The notes under the pieces: model-generated | What the model saw: only the letters and a program-made list of their open reading frames with translations | Database searches by the model: none | Told to the model about the DNA's origin: nothing | In this document: positions 11,519-22,867 of the stretch, piece by piece | Layout of the letters: each line of letters opens with the position of its first letter | Position numbering within the stretch: position 1 is the first letter of the stretch | Origin: Sinohyriopsis cumingii | Lineage: Eukaryota; Mollusca; Bivalvia; Unionida; Unionidae | NCBI GenBank assembly: GCA_028554795.2 | Contig: CM068824.1 | Coordinates: 158,043,289 to 158,107,288 of the forward strand | Length of the DNA stretch: 64,000 bases | Direction: 5' to 3' | Translations under genes and position numbers: made by a program

Positions 11519-12390
11519 AACGCGTCTCCACTGATTGTCTTTACGTCGTGTCAACTCAATGACAGGCATCACACTTTTTGGAGGGTTCGCAGCGGACTAA
11601 ATCGGGACAGCTCTTGCCCGGACAAATCCAGTAAACTCTGTAACATGCCTGATCTCTCTTGGAGTTTGAATTTGGGAGCAGGTACGTTGTGAGCAGCTGA
11701 CACTGCAGCTAAAGAGGAGGAGGGTGTCACCCCAGGAGGAGAAGATTTGGAGACGCGGGTTTCCATCATTTCATCAAATGAGGAAGAATGGGTGTCAAAT
11801 TGGGTTTGGCAGGCATCACCAACAACGGAGAAGTGGAAGAATCTGAGGCTACTGGATACGCGGTCGTCTCCGCTGCAGATCGTGATTTCCAAATGTAAGG
11901 TCCTGGCCGAAGTGTCTCCCTTACGGGTAGAATCTGTTTTCCGTGAGCTTTTTTTGGAAGAATTTTCTTTTTCTTTTTCTGTGGGCTTTTCTTTTTCTGG
12001 GGTTGTCTCCTGGTCTTGACACCACCGCTCTTTTTCTTCTTTGGGGTTCGTTTGGCTTTTTTGGGAGTGGCTTTTTTCTTGGGGAGAATTTGGGGAGCAT
12101 TAGGATCCCATCTTAAAAGAGAACGAATGATGACACCTCCTAGAGAACCGCTTCCTCCAGGTTTCAAAATGATTTGCTTTTTGATTTGAGTGCGGATATC
12201 GGCCTGTGTTTCTCTCAAAAAAGCGTTTGGTTTAATGAGGAATGTGAATGGTGCCTTGCAGTAATTGACGTGTTTCTTTGAGACAGGCTTCTAAGACACG
12301 AGCTGGCGTTTGTGGATTTTTTTTCGCGACTGATGCCGTACAAGGCACGAATCAATTTGACGGGAAGATGAGACTGACGAGATGTCATGT
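11519..12390 (-). pseudogene. Basic Lys-rich protein remnant (broken)
   Basis: Counterpart of 31,131-32,057. IILKPGGSGSLGGVIIRSLL and PKKKKSGG-type Lys/Pro tracts are preserved. Several breaks. Confidence 0.6.
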
Positions 12391-13151
12391 TGACGCTGTG
12401 TGAGGCAGACCCAAAGTGTCCGAGGTTTTTATAGATTTGTTTTGGTTAAGTCGAGGACGAGGACGTGTACACGACAGGACCTCCGTCTTGGCACCAGTGC
12501 TGAAACAGATGGGTACGAAATTGCAAATAATTGGGGTGGGGTGGTGGTTTAAATCGACGATTAGATAGGCGTGTGGAGTTTGAGTAGCATGAGTCAGCCA
12601 ATGCGTTCCTAACTGTTTAGCGAAGACATGCACTTGCGATTTATATCTAGGGCTTTTAAACAAGACCACGTAATGAGCATTGAGACGGATGGTGCTATGG
12701 ATTTACTTTGTTGAAACAAATTTTGAGTAATGTAAATGACACTGGCATTACGATGATGCCCTTTGCGCGTAAACTACAGTTTAATTTCTTCCCCTAACAT
12801 GTCGTCGAAAATGACCAGATGGGTTTGACTGGGGTCAGACACGATTTCGTCGTCTTCGCTAGGAATGCCTTCCATAGATACGATGGAATCGCCTTGACCT
12901 TCTCACAAGAGGCTGTACGCCGATTACCAATCTGTGTAACACCACACGATCCGTTCAGGTGGACAATCGATCAAACGATGTTTATGTTCGATCAAACGTT
13001 TGACAAATTCGGTTTTGCCTGAATCGCTTGGTCCGGCAATTAACATGTTAAAGAGATGGCGAAGATAAAAGGCACCTCAACTGACACGAGTTGTTAGTCG
13101 ATGACTTTGAAAGTGGAGAAGAGGGAGCAGAGACAGCAGAGGTAGCCATAG
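12391..13151 (-). pseudogene. Packaging ATPase remnant (broken)
   Basis: Counterpart of the copy B ATPase at 32,054-32,776. The sequence around the P-loop, and the LFKSPR(Y/D)KSQVHV segment, are recognisable in minus-strand frames. A few breaks. Confidence 0.7.
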
Positions 13152-13309
13152 TGCAAGGACTGTCACTTTTGACACGAAGACAGACAAGACAAGAGTTTTT
13201 GTACTTTTTCAGGACATGTTTATTGCAAGTTAAAATGGATCAACACGAAAGACAAAATTACGATCAAAGTGGAATATAAACAAGTCAATGTACAACACGT
13301 TTTTGGTAA

Positions 13310-13660
13310 CTAAGGTGTCCTAGGGACAGTGTGTAATGTTCTTACAGTTTCTACTTTGGGTAAAGTCACACAGATGTCCTCCCTAAATGTCCTTTCAGGA
13401 ATGTCTATGACAGACCTATCCTGAAGGGAGTGGTTGTCCTCAGAGACGGGTTCTTCTAGCACTGTCACTAACACAGGTTTCAAATTACTTTTGAGCATAA
13501 TTGGCCACATCTTTGGTCCAGGCCTCAACAAACATATACATCTTCGATACATTAAAGTTGACGAATCTTTTTTTCCCCCGTAGAGGCCGAGACGTATCAA
13601 GATGAAAGCGCATGGCATTGAACAATATGAGTCTCTCTTGGACATTTAGAGTGGTCACTT
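13310..13660 (-). pseudogene. Short conserved reading frame between ATPase and polymerase
   Basis: Shares VLVTV.EEPV, then RSVIDIPER.FRED.CVTLP with the frame at 32,824-33,156 in copy B, which suggests the segment was once coding. Function unknown. Confidence 0.35.
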
Positions 13661-13914
13661 TCATGCTTTATTTGGTGGCAAGTACTGTTCATTAAGAGTC
13701 CACAAGAATTGGCTGGTAAACGAAATCCCAGAAAGCAAGTCACTAAGACACACACCTAACGACGACCCCAACTCAATGGACACACTTCATGTAATAAGTG
13801 TTGGTAATTAATCCTCCACTGTCTGAATACATTCATTGATTTCCTTCCAAGGAATTTGTTGAATCACGAGTGATAAAGGTTGTGGCATGGTACCCCGGTT
13901 TTATACCCTCTTTT

Positions 13915-14825
13915 GACGAAAGTATTAAGTGTACTTTCTGCACAGAGATGATCGTATTATAGGAGATGATCGAGTGACGAATATAAATGACTTAGTCACC
14001 AACTTCCACGTCACACTTCGTTCAGACGTTTCCTCTTAAACTAAATGTACGTTGTTTGAAAGATTTTGGTAACCCTCTAACTCTTCTTTCGGAATTCGTT
14101 GCAGTAAGTCTACCTTGTAACAAATAGAATCATCAGTAATAAACCAATCCTTTGTGCTAATGGCTAGATGATCAATGTTAACAGCGGGAACACTTTCGTC
14201 TGAATCATTCCTATTATACCATTCAGGTACCAGTGGTTTAAATACCGATCACGTAACGGATGCAATTGTTCTTTGCGTTTCACTTGTATTTTGACCAGCT
14301 CTCGGTAAATGCGTTCTCCCAACCCCACAGGCAAACCACGAATGTTCTCTTGCAAATTATCCATCATCATGTCATACTAAACCCTACTTTGTTGGAAGTA
14401 ATAAGTGTACCTTTTGAACAGCATCGGTTTTGTTACACTTCCTTACGAAAAAGATTAAGTCACTAACTGACAAATCACACGTCGTACAGACGTTTCCTCT
14501 TCAACCAAGATTTCGTGGTGTAAAAGATTTTGGTAATTCTCTAACTCGTCCGTTGGAATTCGGTGTATTAGGATCACCTTGTAAATAGAATGATTGGCAT
14601 CCAAAACTTTATGAATTTCACGCGAATCATCAATGTCCGACCAATGGAACACTTGAAATGAATAAGTCATCTTATACTTTCAGGTACCAGTGGTTTAAAC
14701 AACGATGACATAACGGATGCAATTGTTCTGTCCGTTTCACTTGCATTTTGACCAGCTCTAGTAAATGCGTTCTCTCAACTCCACAGGCAAACCACGAATG
14801 TCCTCTTGTAAATTATCCATATATG
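13915..14825 (-). repeat. Tandem duplication of a 450-bp module, copy A only
   Basis: The segment 13,915-14,375 is repeated, diverged, at 14,397-14,825. Both halves contain a TTCAGACGTTTCCTCTT/TACAGACGTTTCCTCTT block, a GATTTTGGTAA block and a final block with CACAGGCAAACCACGAATGT. Each half encodes, on the minus strand, a protein starting MDNLQENIRGLP and a second one with a TDELENYQNLL-type segment. No family recognised. Copy B has no counterpart. Confidence 0.75.
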
Positions 14826-14835
14826 ATTACTGAGG

Positions 14836-15210
14836 TCTCCCACTAAAGGTAGGGAGTGACAATTCGTAGACCATCGAGCATTTTCCAGGTATGCCGAATC
14901 TTTCTGTTCCCACTCGTGTAGTGACACACCGCAACTGAAGCACTTGATTTCGTCCCCTTCGCCCAAGTAGAAACATTCGGCTAATTCTGCGGGGTTAGGT
15001 CCTCCCAGATATTTAGGCAATTTTCCTTGGAATATTTGAAAACTACTTTCAAAGTGGAAGTATTCAGGCAAACGCACAGGGAACGAATATTCGTCTTTCA
15101 CAGATTTGTTTCGATGAGGGCAGGATGAAATCGACAGGAGTTTGCACAGTTTTAGAAGACATCCGTAGGATGGTAGGCACATGATCTCGTGTGAAGGTTG
15201 GCGCTGACAA
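14836..15210 (-). pseudogene. BIR (inhibitor-of-apoptosis-like) domain, remnant
   Basis: The minus-strand frame contains LGGPNPAELAECFYLGEGD followed by EIKCFSCGVSLHEWEQKD and then ARWSTNC. This is the order and spacing of a baculoviral IAP repeat: an Ala-Glu-CFY/GFY entry, the CxxCG zinc ligands, the L..W...D helix and the ARW..NC end. BIR proteins bind caspases or their activators and block apoptosis. It lies between the duplicated module and the polymerase. A separate short frame at 15,152-15,334 has a hydrophobic stretch, possibly a membrane anchor. The remnant is broken. No such gene is in copy B. Confidence 0.65.
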
Positions 15211-15479
15211 TGAAAACCAGTAAAGAGACCACGATAACGAGTGGCATGGCTTTCTCATCCGTCAGGTTAGACACGCACTGCATCCTTTTCCATGGTAGGT
15301 GTAGTGGGATTAGTAGTTGTAACAAAGCTCCCATGACGCTTTACTGCATCGCTGAGGTCACAGCGTACGGCATAGCTCTCATCGCAAGTCACAGCATCGC
15401 ACTCCACCTGCGAATCACCAAACTTGAATGATGTCTGTTTAACAGGATTTATCTTTCTCGCTTGGTCTTGGTAGTGATA

Positions 15480-17275
15480 ATGAACTATCGGTCTTGGACG
15501 TTGTCCCTTTTGACATGCTGACCAATAACGACATAACCGTACGGTAAAGTGAAGTGGTTGGGAAGCCGCACTCGCTTCTGGTACACGCTTTGATACAGTT
15601 TTTCCAAAGGGCGAGTGACGATTTGGTGAGTCAGTAAACGTACAATATTAAGCGATTCGTAGGTGGTCACTCTAACATTTCTATCCTGTCCAGACTGCAA
15701 GGCTTCTTTCAGTACTCCAAAGTTCACCACTCGACTGGTGCGATAATTGCGAGTCAATCCTTTCACTTTACACTCCGTGTGCACTTTTCCTTGTTTGTAC
15801 CGGTATTCGTAGCCGTAAGTGGATGACATTTCCAAGTACGTCGGCTTCTACAAAGTCCAGTTCTTCTTCGTAATTGACTCAGATCAAATCCTCATGAACG
15901 ACGTCGTCACGTGTTTCATGTATTTGGTTTGTTCGTGAATCATCTGGAAGTACCGGAAATGTTCTATCAAATACTCTGTCTTGGGGAAACACGGTTGTTG
16001 TGCCGTTTTACCCCACAAACAATTTAACATCACTTTGGCAAACGATCGCCTGCCTTCGTCTTTCTACACGTGGTCTAAAATGATGCTTTCCTGCTCCCAA
16101 TATTTTCCTTTAAAATTTGTTTTGGTCTTCGGGAGTGGGGCATCAGGAAGGATAACCGCTGGTTTTTTGTTTCAGTTTTAAAAAAGGCATCCACGTAGTC
16201 GGCAAAAATGCCTTTCTGAGTCTCGTTGCCCTTGTGGTATTTTTGTGTCTTGGGAAAGTAGTAAATTTCGTACACTTCTAACAGTTGGTATCCCAGGTCC
16301 AGAGCTTTGAACAATTCCATGCTGACCCACGTTCCCGTCAAGGTGCGTTCTTAATGGATGTGCTGACAAGGTTGGTCTTGATTGCACGTTTCGGCACAAG
16401 TACGGCACAAGAGAAACATCAGTTTTCCTTGGCAATGGTTAGATAGAACAGGATGGTACAAGTCTGTGGGAGGTAAGACTTTGTACTTGATCAACCCGTC
16501 GTATTGTTGAATGTTGTTCAGATCAGTGTGTTCCGTCAACTACAGTGTGTGCCCTGCTCAAAGCGACAATATTTGCACACGTAATGATACAGTGAACACA
16601 CGTCCAAGTATTTGATTTCTTTTCATTTCTCCTCGTCGGCTTGGTATAGCAAACAGGTTGCATTTGTCCGTCCTCCGTTCAAACTGTTCCGCGGATTCAA
16701 TGAGCCCACCAACTTGTAATATTCGACGATGCGTTTAAACTCGGGATATGTTTTGAAACGGTGATCGTACTCGTGTTCCCACATTTCCACCACTTGGTAT
16801 CATTGCTGTTCTAAATTCAAGCGTCGCTGACAAGTGGCCTGATAAAAGTCTTGGTGTCACGTTCAGGTTAACAGAGGGGACATCCGTGAAATAAGCAGCC
16901 GTTAAGCTCCCAGCTATGAACTGAACACGTTCCGATGGTCTTATCGCCTCCCCTGTTGCGAGCATGTTTGATCCATGTGTCTTCCTTATCGCACAAGTAA
17001 TGTAGCCAGCGTAGGGCTTTGACCGAGTATTGACGTTTGGCAAAGTCTCAAGCGATTGTATTCTTTGGCTTGACATTATCGTTTCAGTGTGGTTAACACA
17101 AAATCCCACACCTCGGTAGTGAAGCCCTCTGCTTTCTCCAACGATACGTCGGACTTGAAATCTTTAAACTTCACTGTGTACGTATAAGCCGTCGTTCTAA
17201 ATATTCTAGAGGAGCGCTTTTCCTTCTCTCGAATGTGGTAGTACTTTTCAGGGCTTACTAATGGTGGTGAACTTT
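15480..17275 (-). pseudogene. Protein-primed DNA polymerase B remnant (broken)
   Basis: Minus-strand fragments of the copy B polymerase are recognisable: NYRTSRVVNFGVLKEALQSG, LFKALD(L/M)GYQLLEVYEI and RVRLPNHFTLPYG. The gene is broken many times and shorter than in copy B. Similarity ends near 17,275 at the sequence matching the extreme N-terminal part. Confidence 0.75.
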
Positions 17276-17467
17276 GAATCAGCGATATTTTCCTAAGTAA
17301 ATGATCAAATTTTCATCTATTTCCTGTGAGCTTAATCTTATTTGATTAAGCTGGAAACACCTCGGCGAGAAACAGTGCTTTGCCTGGATAGATAGTTTCA
17401 GGGACGAAGCTAGATGGGACAACATGGAATAAGCCAAACATGTAGAGTCTAAACCGTTCCCTCTAAT
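17276..17467. other. Junction beyond copy A
   Basis: No similarity to copy B and no gene recognised; it leads directly into the minisatellite. Confidence 0.5.
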
Positions 17468-17851
17468 GCAAGTATTCATAGCTGTGTACCCTATTCCATG
17501 TAAGTATTCATAGCTGTGTACCCTATTGCATGTAAGTATTCACAGCTGTGTACCCTATTCCATGTAAGTATTCACAGCTGGGTACCATGTTCAGTGCAAG
17601 TATTCACAGCTGTGTACCCTATTCCATGTAAGTATTCATAGCTGTGTACCCTATTCCATGTAAGTATTCACAGCTGGGTACCATGTTCAATGCAAGTATT
17701 CACAGCTGTGTACCCTATTCCATGTAAGTATTCACAGCTGGGTACCATGTTCAATGCAAGTATTCACAGCTGTGTACCCTATTCCATGTAAGTATTCACA
17801 GCTGGGTACCATGTTCAATGCAAGTATTCACAGCTGGATACCCTATTGAAT
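17468..17851. repeat. 32-bp minisatellite, 12 units
   Basis: Twelve exact-length 32-bp units containing AAGTATTCA(C/T)AGCTG. Two unit types, one ending CCCTATTCCAT and one ending CCATGTTCAAT, alternate in the second half, giving a 64-bp higher-order period. Confidence 0.95.
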
Positions 17852-19570
17852 AGAAGTCATATCCATTTACTAGGGTGCTACAATTTAATCCCCAAAATGG
17901 AAGAATCAAGGGACCAATCGTCCTTTATGATTTTCGTAATGAAATATAAACAATTAAATTTGTTCTTTACCAATGTTCGAATTTTAGAACATAACTTTGC
18001 TCCAAAGTAATATATGTGAATAAAAACTTCCAAATTTAGTGTGGCTCTAACAAAACCCAAGCGCCAACATCATGCCAGACAATAAATATGCTGGACAAAA
18101 GACGAAATATGACAAAATGAAATATCTCTTCTGATATTGGCTAGGTTATGTGTATGAACCTTAAATATGGTGAAGACAACTTCCCAAATCACTCGACTAG
18201 TTTGCCTGTGAGATTTGTCCTCTTGCCAAACTTCATCTCGTGCATGCGAGATCCTCGGGATTCGGTATCGACCAGTCCCACCGCCAAATAGTCTTAGCAT
18301 TCCTCAACCGTTAAAACGTTGTTCCTCGAACAATCGATCAGATCGTTGGTATTTCAAATGTGCATGAAAAAGGTGAATACCTCTTGACCGATTGGCAGCA
18401 TCAAATGATGTAAATAATGGTGGCCAAATATAATCAGAACCCAGTCCACTTCCTGTTATGTCAATTTGAACCTTGGTGTCACAACCAGCAAGTACTCCAC
18501 ACGGGCTGTTTGCTATATCTTCTTCGTCCATAACAGTTCGTCCAGGTATGAAACCCAGCGATGTTCTTCGAAATACTATGGACAATATCTGACATGGAAT
18601 TCAATGTTCGAATCCTTTGAATATATCCATAATTTCTGGAATAGTTCGTTTCTATTTTGTGGATTTCCTCTCTAAATAAGCCTTGTTTGTTCCCATTTCT
18701 TTTTAAGGAAAGTAAAATAAAATCATAATCAAGACAAACAATCAGCGTACTTTTAAATGACACTCGGGTAATAGGAAGGCAGAATTGTCTCCTGCCTCAT
18801 TGATAGATGTTTGGTGCATTATAGCTTGCCATACAGATTACAGAAACTGTAATTGGGCCACTTTTAAAATGCTACTGATCTTTTCAAAACGATTCCCTCA
18901 GTGTTTGTTCAAAATATAAATTAATAATGCTAGGGGACGCGTATGAAAATCCTGGTATTGTTGACTTTAATTAAAATAATCAATAACTGAATGTAAATAT
19001 CGAGTGTTTTCATGGATTGACGGCATTTAAAATAAACAGTGGGTTATCTTTATTAATGTATAAAGACTATTTGCATATATCAACTAAGCACAGCACAGCT
19101 GATATAGATACAGGTATTTCAATAGAATAAATGTTTTTGTATAAGTTTATCAGTTGGTAGGCCTGTACATGGTTTATAAAAATTAAACCGTTTCACGAAG
19201 TTCACATGTGTTTGAAGACGCGTTTTGTTTGACAAAAGCATGCAGTTACAATGTCACTGTGTCCCCGTACACTTCTTAAAGTAAATGTTTACTTAAACGT
19301 CTTTTCATATCCCATATCAATCTTATTCACAACCTCGACTCCTGGGTTTTGGAGCACCTTTGTAAATCGAGATGTACAGGTCAAAGTTGTTTAACTTAAA
19401 CCGTTTCTATTTGCATAAACCATCATGGATAGAACATCAAATATGACAAGACATAAGAAGGATTGATCAAAAACTTAAGCTTTTTAGAGTTAACACCGTA
19501 TTTTCCAACTAATTATTACTTAGATGACCTGGCTAAAGTGATTAATGAAGACTGAAAAATTGCAAGAGCA
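17852..19570. other. Gene-free stretch with unassigned minus-strand frames
   Basis: No gene recognised. Minus-strand open frames at 18,070-18,300, 18,304-18,585 and 18,479-18,763 cluster and could be decayed coding sequence or exons, but they match no family I know. The rest is AT-rich. Confidence 0.4.
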
Positions 19571-19571
19571 G

Positions 19572-20030
19572 GTACAAACTGATGAGATATAGAAAAAGCG
19601 CTGAATATATAAAAGTATGAAATAGCAACAGGAATATTGTAATAGTATGAAATAATACAAAGAATATCGCAACGGTATGAATAATACGTAGAATGTTGTA
19701 ACTGTATCAAATTAGTACATCATAACATGGAATATTGTAATTGTATGAAATAGTACATAGAATGTTGTAATTGTATCAAAATAGTACATGGAATATTGTA
19801 ATAGTATGAAATAGCAAAAACGAATATTGTAATGGTATCAAATATTACATAGAATGTTGTAATAGTATAGAAATAGTATATAGAATATTGTAATAGTATG
19901 AAATAGTACATATAATGTTGTAATAGTATACAAATAGTGTAGAGAATATTGTAATAGTATGAAATAGTACATATAATGTAATAGTATGAAAATAGTATAA
20001 ATAATCTTGTAATAGTAGCAACCAGTAATT
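19572..20030. repeat. Irregular 35-40-bp AT-rich tandem repeat
   Basis: About a dozen diverged units built on AATATTGTAATAGTATGAAA and ATAGTACATAGAATGTTGTA. Unit length varies through internal gains and losses. Confidence 0.8.
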
Positions 20031-20205
20031 AATAAGCATGTATATCACAGCAGCAATAGCATAAGACAGAGTATATAAACAGTGAGGTTGAACCAGATAG
20101 GTAAAGGAATTTAACTTGAACGCAAGCTGTGTATATATGTATGTACAGTTCCCAAAAATACTTTGAAATTATAATGTATCTACCCGAAGATCATTTTCTC
20201 TGTGT

Positions 20206-20206
<1 letters not shown>

Positions 20207-20292
<86 letters not shown>
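20207..20292. repeat. Compound (TA)n(GA)n microsatellite
   Basis: About 42 bp of TA followed directly by about 43 bp of GA. Confidence 0.95.
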
Positions 20293-20295
<3 letters not shown>

Positions 20296-21701
20296 CATAC
20301 ATATCGCATACTTTTAGGCTCAGAAATAAATTCAATGCGTGCCTTGATAAAGATATTGAAAGAATGTAATCATACGGCATTAAAATGTCATGAATTGTAT
20401 TTCGATGTATCGTTTATGACTAAAAAGAGTGTTTTCACGCTAAAGTGGATAGTCTAAAGATGGTGTTCGAACTCCTAACGCCCGAAAATCATGTGTTGTT
20501 ATATCAACAGTAGAAATGGTCATATCACGTCACAGAAGAAAATAGTTGTTGTATTCCTTGTCTACACCTCAGAGTTTGGGCTACAGATTAGCCACAGAAG
20601 ATGAACTAAATTTAAAACATTATATGTTGGTAAGATTTCATAATATTTATCAAAAGAACCATAGATGGCATTATCTAATATACCGATAGGGATGTAGTCT
20701 TACCCCAAACATCGTTCTCACAATCCTGTTGTCTGTGGTGACAAAGGGCTCTACAGGTCTTATCAACAATACAACATAATAAGGGGAAATGACCGAATAT
20801 AACTTGATAATATGTACAACCAAATACGATATAATTCTACTTATATAATTTAACTAACGGGACTAAAATCTTTACATCATGTATATGGCATAAGATAACT
20901 TAAGATAATATATATGTTAAGTTGATGTTAATAAACCTCGTGATCTTTTCTTTCCTGGAAATTGATATTTAAAGAAAAATTCACTATAAATACAAGTTGC
21001 AATGGTATTTTTTTTTTCTTCTGTTATTTTCAAATTCAAGAAAATAATTAGGATTGGGTTTTGCAGTGGAAACCATGAACGGAAAACATGAGAGAAATGA
21101 GTTCCTACTGCCGGTACTTTGTGTGTGCCACAGTAATTAGGTTGGACATGGTGAGTAAAACAAATCGCCCGAAAGGGCTAAAACGTACACTATAGGTAAT
21201 GTCGTACGCGGCAACGGCGCCTATCTATACACTGCTGTCGGGCATTTCTGCGCACCTAAGGTATTCGTTTCCAATATTGAAGCAAAACGCATACCGAATT
21301 CAAGCGATTGACAAAAATAAAATACAGCAATGCTTACCATTTGAAAAGATGCAATGGTCATCAGAATATTCTGTTCAAAATAATATTAATTTTGTACACA
21401 GAGGATACCACCCCCGTTTTCCGGACTCGCGATATGTCGGCCTATTCTGCGCATGGCTTTGAAAAGATGTAATATGTTATCTATCGTGCTATAGAACTGA
21501 AATGTATTACTTTGGCCTATCTTTGTCAGCAGTTCTGTCGAGTTATTAGGTCAGTTTTGCAAAATTCAACGTACAAATATCAATACATGGCAAGAGATAT
21601 TAAGGTAACTAAATAGATCTAGTAAAAATGTTAGGAAAATTCAACATTTTATGAAAAATAAGCTGTTACGTGGAAGAGAAACAACAACGAATAGGATGTA
21701 A
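20293..21701. other. Gene-free DNA left of copy B
   Basis: No gene, RNA or element recognised. A plus-strand open frame at 21,199-21,462 has no family resemblance. Confidence 0.5.
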
Positions 21702-21707
21702 TGTGTT
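21702..21707. repeat. Left target-site duplication of copy B
   Basis: TGTGTT directly abuts the terminal AGTAGTGAATGG; the same six bases follow the right terminus at 39,684-39,689. A 6-bp duplication is the family standard for Polintons. Confidence 0.95.
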
Positions 21708-22212
21708 AGTAGTGAATGGGGTGAGATTAGCGACAATGGGAATTAGCATTAAAAACACCCCCTGGGTAAGATTAGCGACAATGGAAATTTAACATTAACC
21801 ACCCTGGGTAAGATCAGCGACAATGGAAATTTAACATGGGCAAAAAACCCTGGGTAAGATTAGCGACAATGGAATTTAACATTGAAGAAAGGAAAAAAAA
21901 GGAAATATCCATTTTAGCGACAAAGGCATTCGAACAATGGAAAAAAAATATCGATTCTAGGGACAAAGGCAATTGAACATGGGGAATAGAGTTTGGGTCT
22001 GTCTAGGGACAAGGGGAATTAAACATGGGAATAGAGTTTGGGTTTGTCTAGGGACAAAGGGGAATTGAACATGTTAGAAAAAAAAACTACTTTAGGGACA
22101 AGGGGAATTGAACATGGGATTTTTTTAAAAAAAAAAAAAATTAAAAAGGGGTAGGCAATCGAAAGGCTATCTCTTTTCGAGAAATGTGGGTGGCCCTGAA
22201 AAGGGCCTTTGG
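21708..22212 (+). repeat. Left terminal inverted repeat of copy B
   Basis: Inverted match to 39,181-39,683. It is built of sub-repeats: about four copies of CTGGGTAAGATTAGCGACAA with its tail, followed by about five copies of TAGGGACAAGGGGAATTGAA. Its inner edge contains the histone-type stem-loop and downstream element of the first gene, so the processing signal is part of the terminal repeat. Confidence 0.95.
22187..22212 (-). terminator. Histone-type 3' stem-loop with downstream element
   Basis: On the minus strand: CCAAA, stem-loop GGCCCT-TTTC-AGGGCC, ACCCA. This fits the replication-dependent histone mRNA consensus (6-bp stem, UUUC loop, A-rich 5' flank, ACCCA 3' flank). About 10 nt further on lies TCGAAAAGAGATAG (22,161-22,182), a purine-rich stretch like the U7-binding histone downstream element. 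It begins about 20 nt after the stop of the accessory gene at 22,232. Confidence 0.9.
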
Positions 22213-22231
22213 GTTTCTTCTTCTTCTTCTT

Positions 22232-22822
22232 CTAACTCCTCCACTTCTTCCACCAAGTCCTCACTTTTTCCATTATTCCTTTTATTCCTTTCTTCTTCTT
22301 TTTCTCCTCTGGCATCCAGTCTGGATGGCCCAAGGCTCTAAACTTTTCCTGGACTTTGATCCAATTCTGATTTAGCCTTTCAAAATCAGCCTGTTTCTTT
22401 TTGTTTTCCTGATTTTTTCTTTCTTTATTCCATCTCTCTTTAATCTTCTTTATCTCTACCTCCATCACTTTTCTCATCAACTCCTCTCCTTTCCTCAGTC
22501 TTTCCTGACCTCTCTCCACAAAAGAGCACTCTGTCCCATGCGACATATTTTCAAGAAAGCACCTGACTTTGCTTGCATTGTCAAGTGCTTCCTTTAGGCT
22601 TCCCACTCTGACATAGGTGGGATTTATCATACCTCTCAATCTCTTTTCCTCCTCTTCTATCATTTCTGCTATCACTTCTTTTGCTACGTTTAGGCATTTA
22701 GCGTAGTCCAGATACTCTGCTATCTTCCATTCTTTTTCCAGTCTCTCCACTACATAGATACCATCCATTATCCAATTGTATATATGTACCAAATTGTTGA
22801 ACAACTCACTTGCAACCACCAT
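22232..22822 (-). CDS. Copy B accessory protein 1, coiled-coil, unknown function
   Basis: About 196 residues from the methionine of MVVASELFNNL. I prefer this start over the upstream one at 22,861 because the copy A counterpart begins here and because a TATA-like box at 22,873-22,880 lies about 50 nt upstream. The N-terminal half is helical with W-rich and charged segments (EKEW, TYVRVGSLKEALDN). The middle is a Lys/Glu coiled-coil (KKIKERWNKERKNQ), then GHPDWMPE and a very basic tail ending KKWRS. No known family, no signal peptide or membrane helix. It is the leftmost gene, transcribed outward, and ends at a histone-type stem-loop inside the terminal repeat. A structural or DNA-binding role is possible from charge alone. 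Confidence 0.65.
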   Translation of the reverse strand: MVVASELFNNLVHIYNWIMDGIYVVERLEKEWKIAEYLDYAKCLNVAKEVIAEMIEEEEKRLRGMINPTYVRVGSLKEALDNASKVRCFLENMSHGTECSFVERGQERLRKGEELMRKVMEVEIKKIKERWNKERKNQENKKKQADFERLNQNWIKVQEKFRALGHPDWMPEEKKKKKGIKGIMEKVRTWWKKWRS

Positions 22823-22867
22823 CTTCGTTTTTATTATTCTGTAGAATGGTTCGAACATCAAACCTTG

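Larger units (their letters stand above)
3225..17275 (-). mobile_element. Polinton/Maverick copy A, old and heavily broken
   Basis: A fossil Polinton of about 14 kb. It follows the same gene order and strand as copy B (21.7-39.7 kb) and is alignable by eye along nearly its whole length. Recognisable parts, left to right on the minus strand: three accessory genes, a protease remnant, an unknown protein, major capsid, core-like protein, penton, membrane protein, integrase, unknown protein, small Gly-tailed protein, basic protein, ATPase, a copy-specific segment with a BIR domain, and polymerase. I find no terminal inverted repeat or target duplication, and similarity to copy B fades at about 17,275, within the polymerase start region. 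Nearly every gene is broken, with dozens of breaks overall. It is much older than copy B as judged by decay. Confidence 0.9.

Noticed and set aside
17468-17851. Regular 32-bp units that resemble a CRISPR array
   Set aside because: Units are contiguous, with no unique spacers; this is a eukaryotic minisatellite.
20129-20380. Frames with YIYIYI and EREREREREE repeats
   Set aside because: They translate the TA and GA microsatellites.
22823-22861. Upstream ATG of accessory protein 1
   Set aside because: It would overlap the TATA-to-start interval, and the copy A counterpart starts at the inner methionine.
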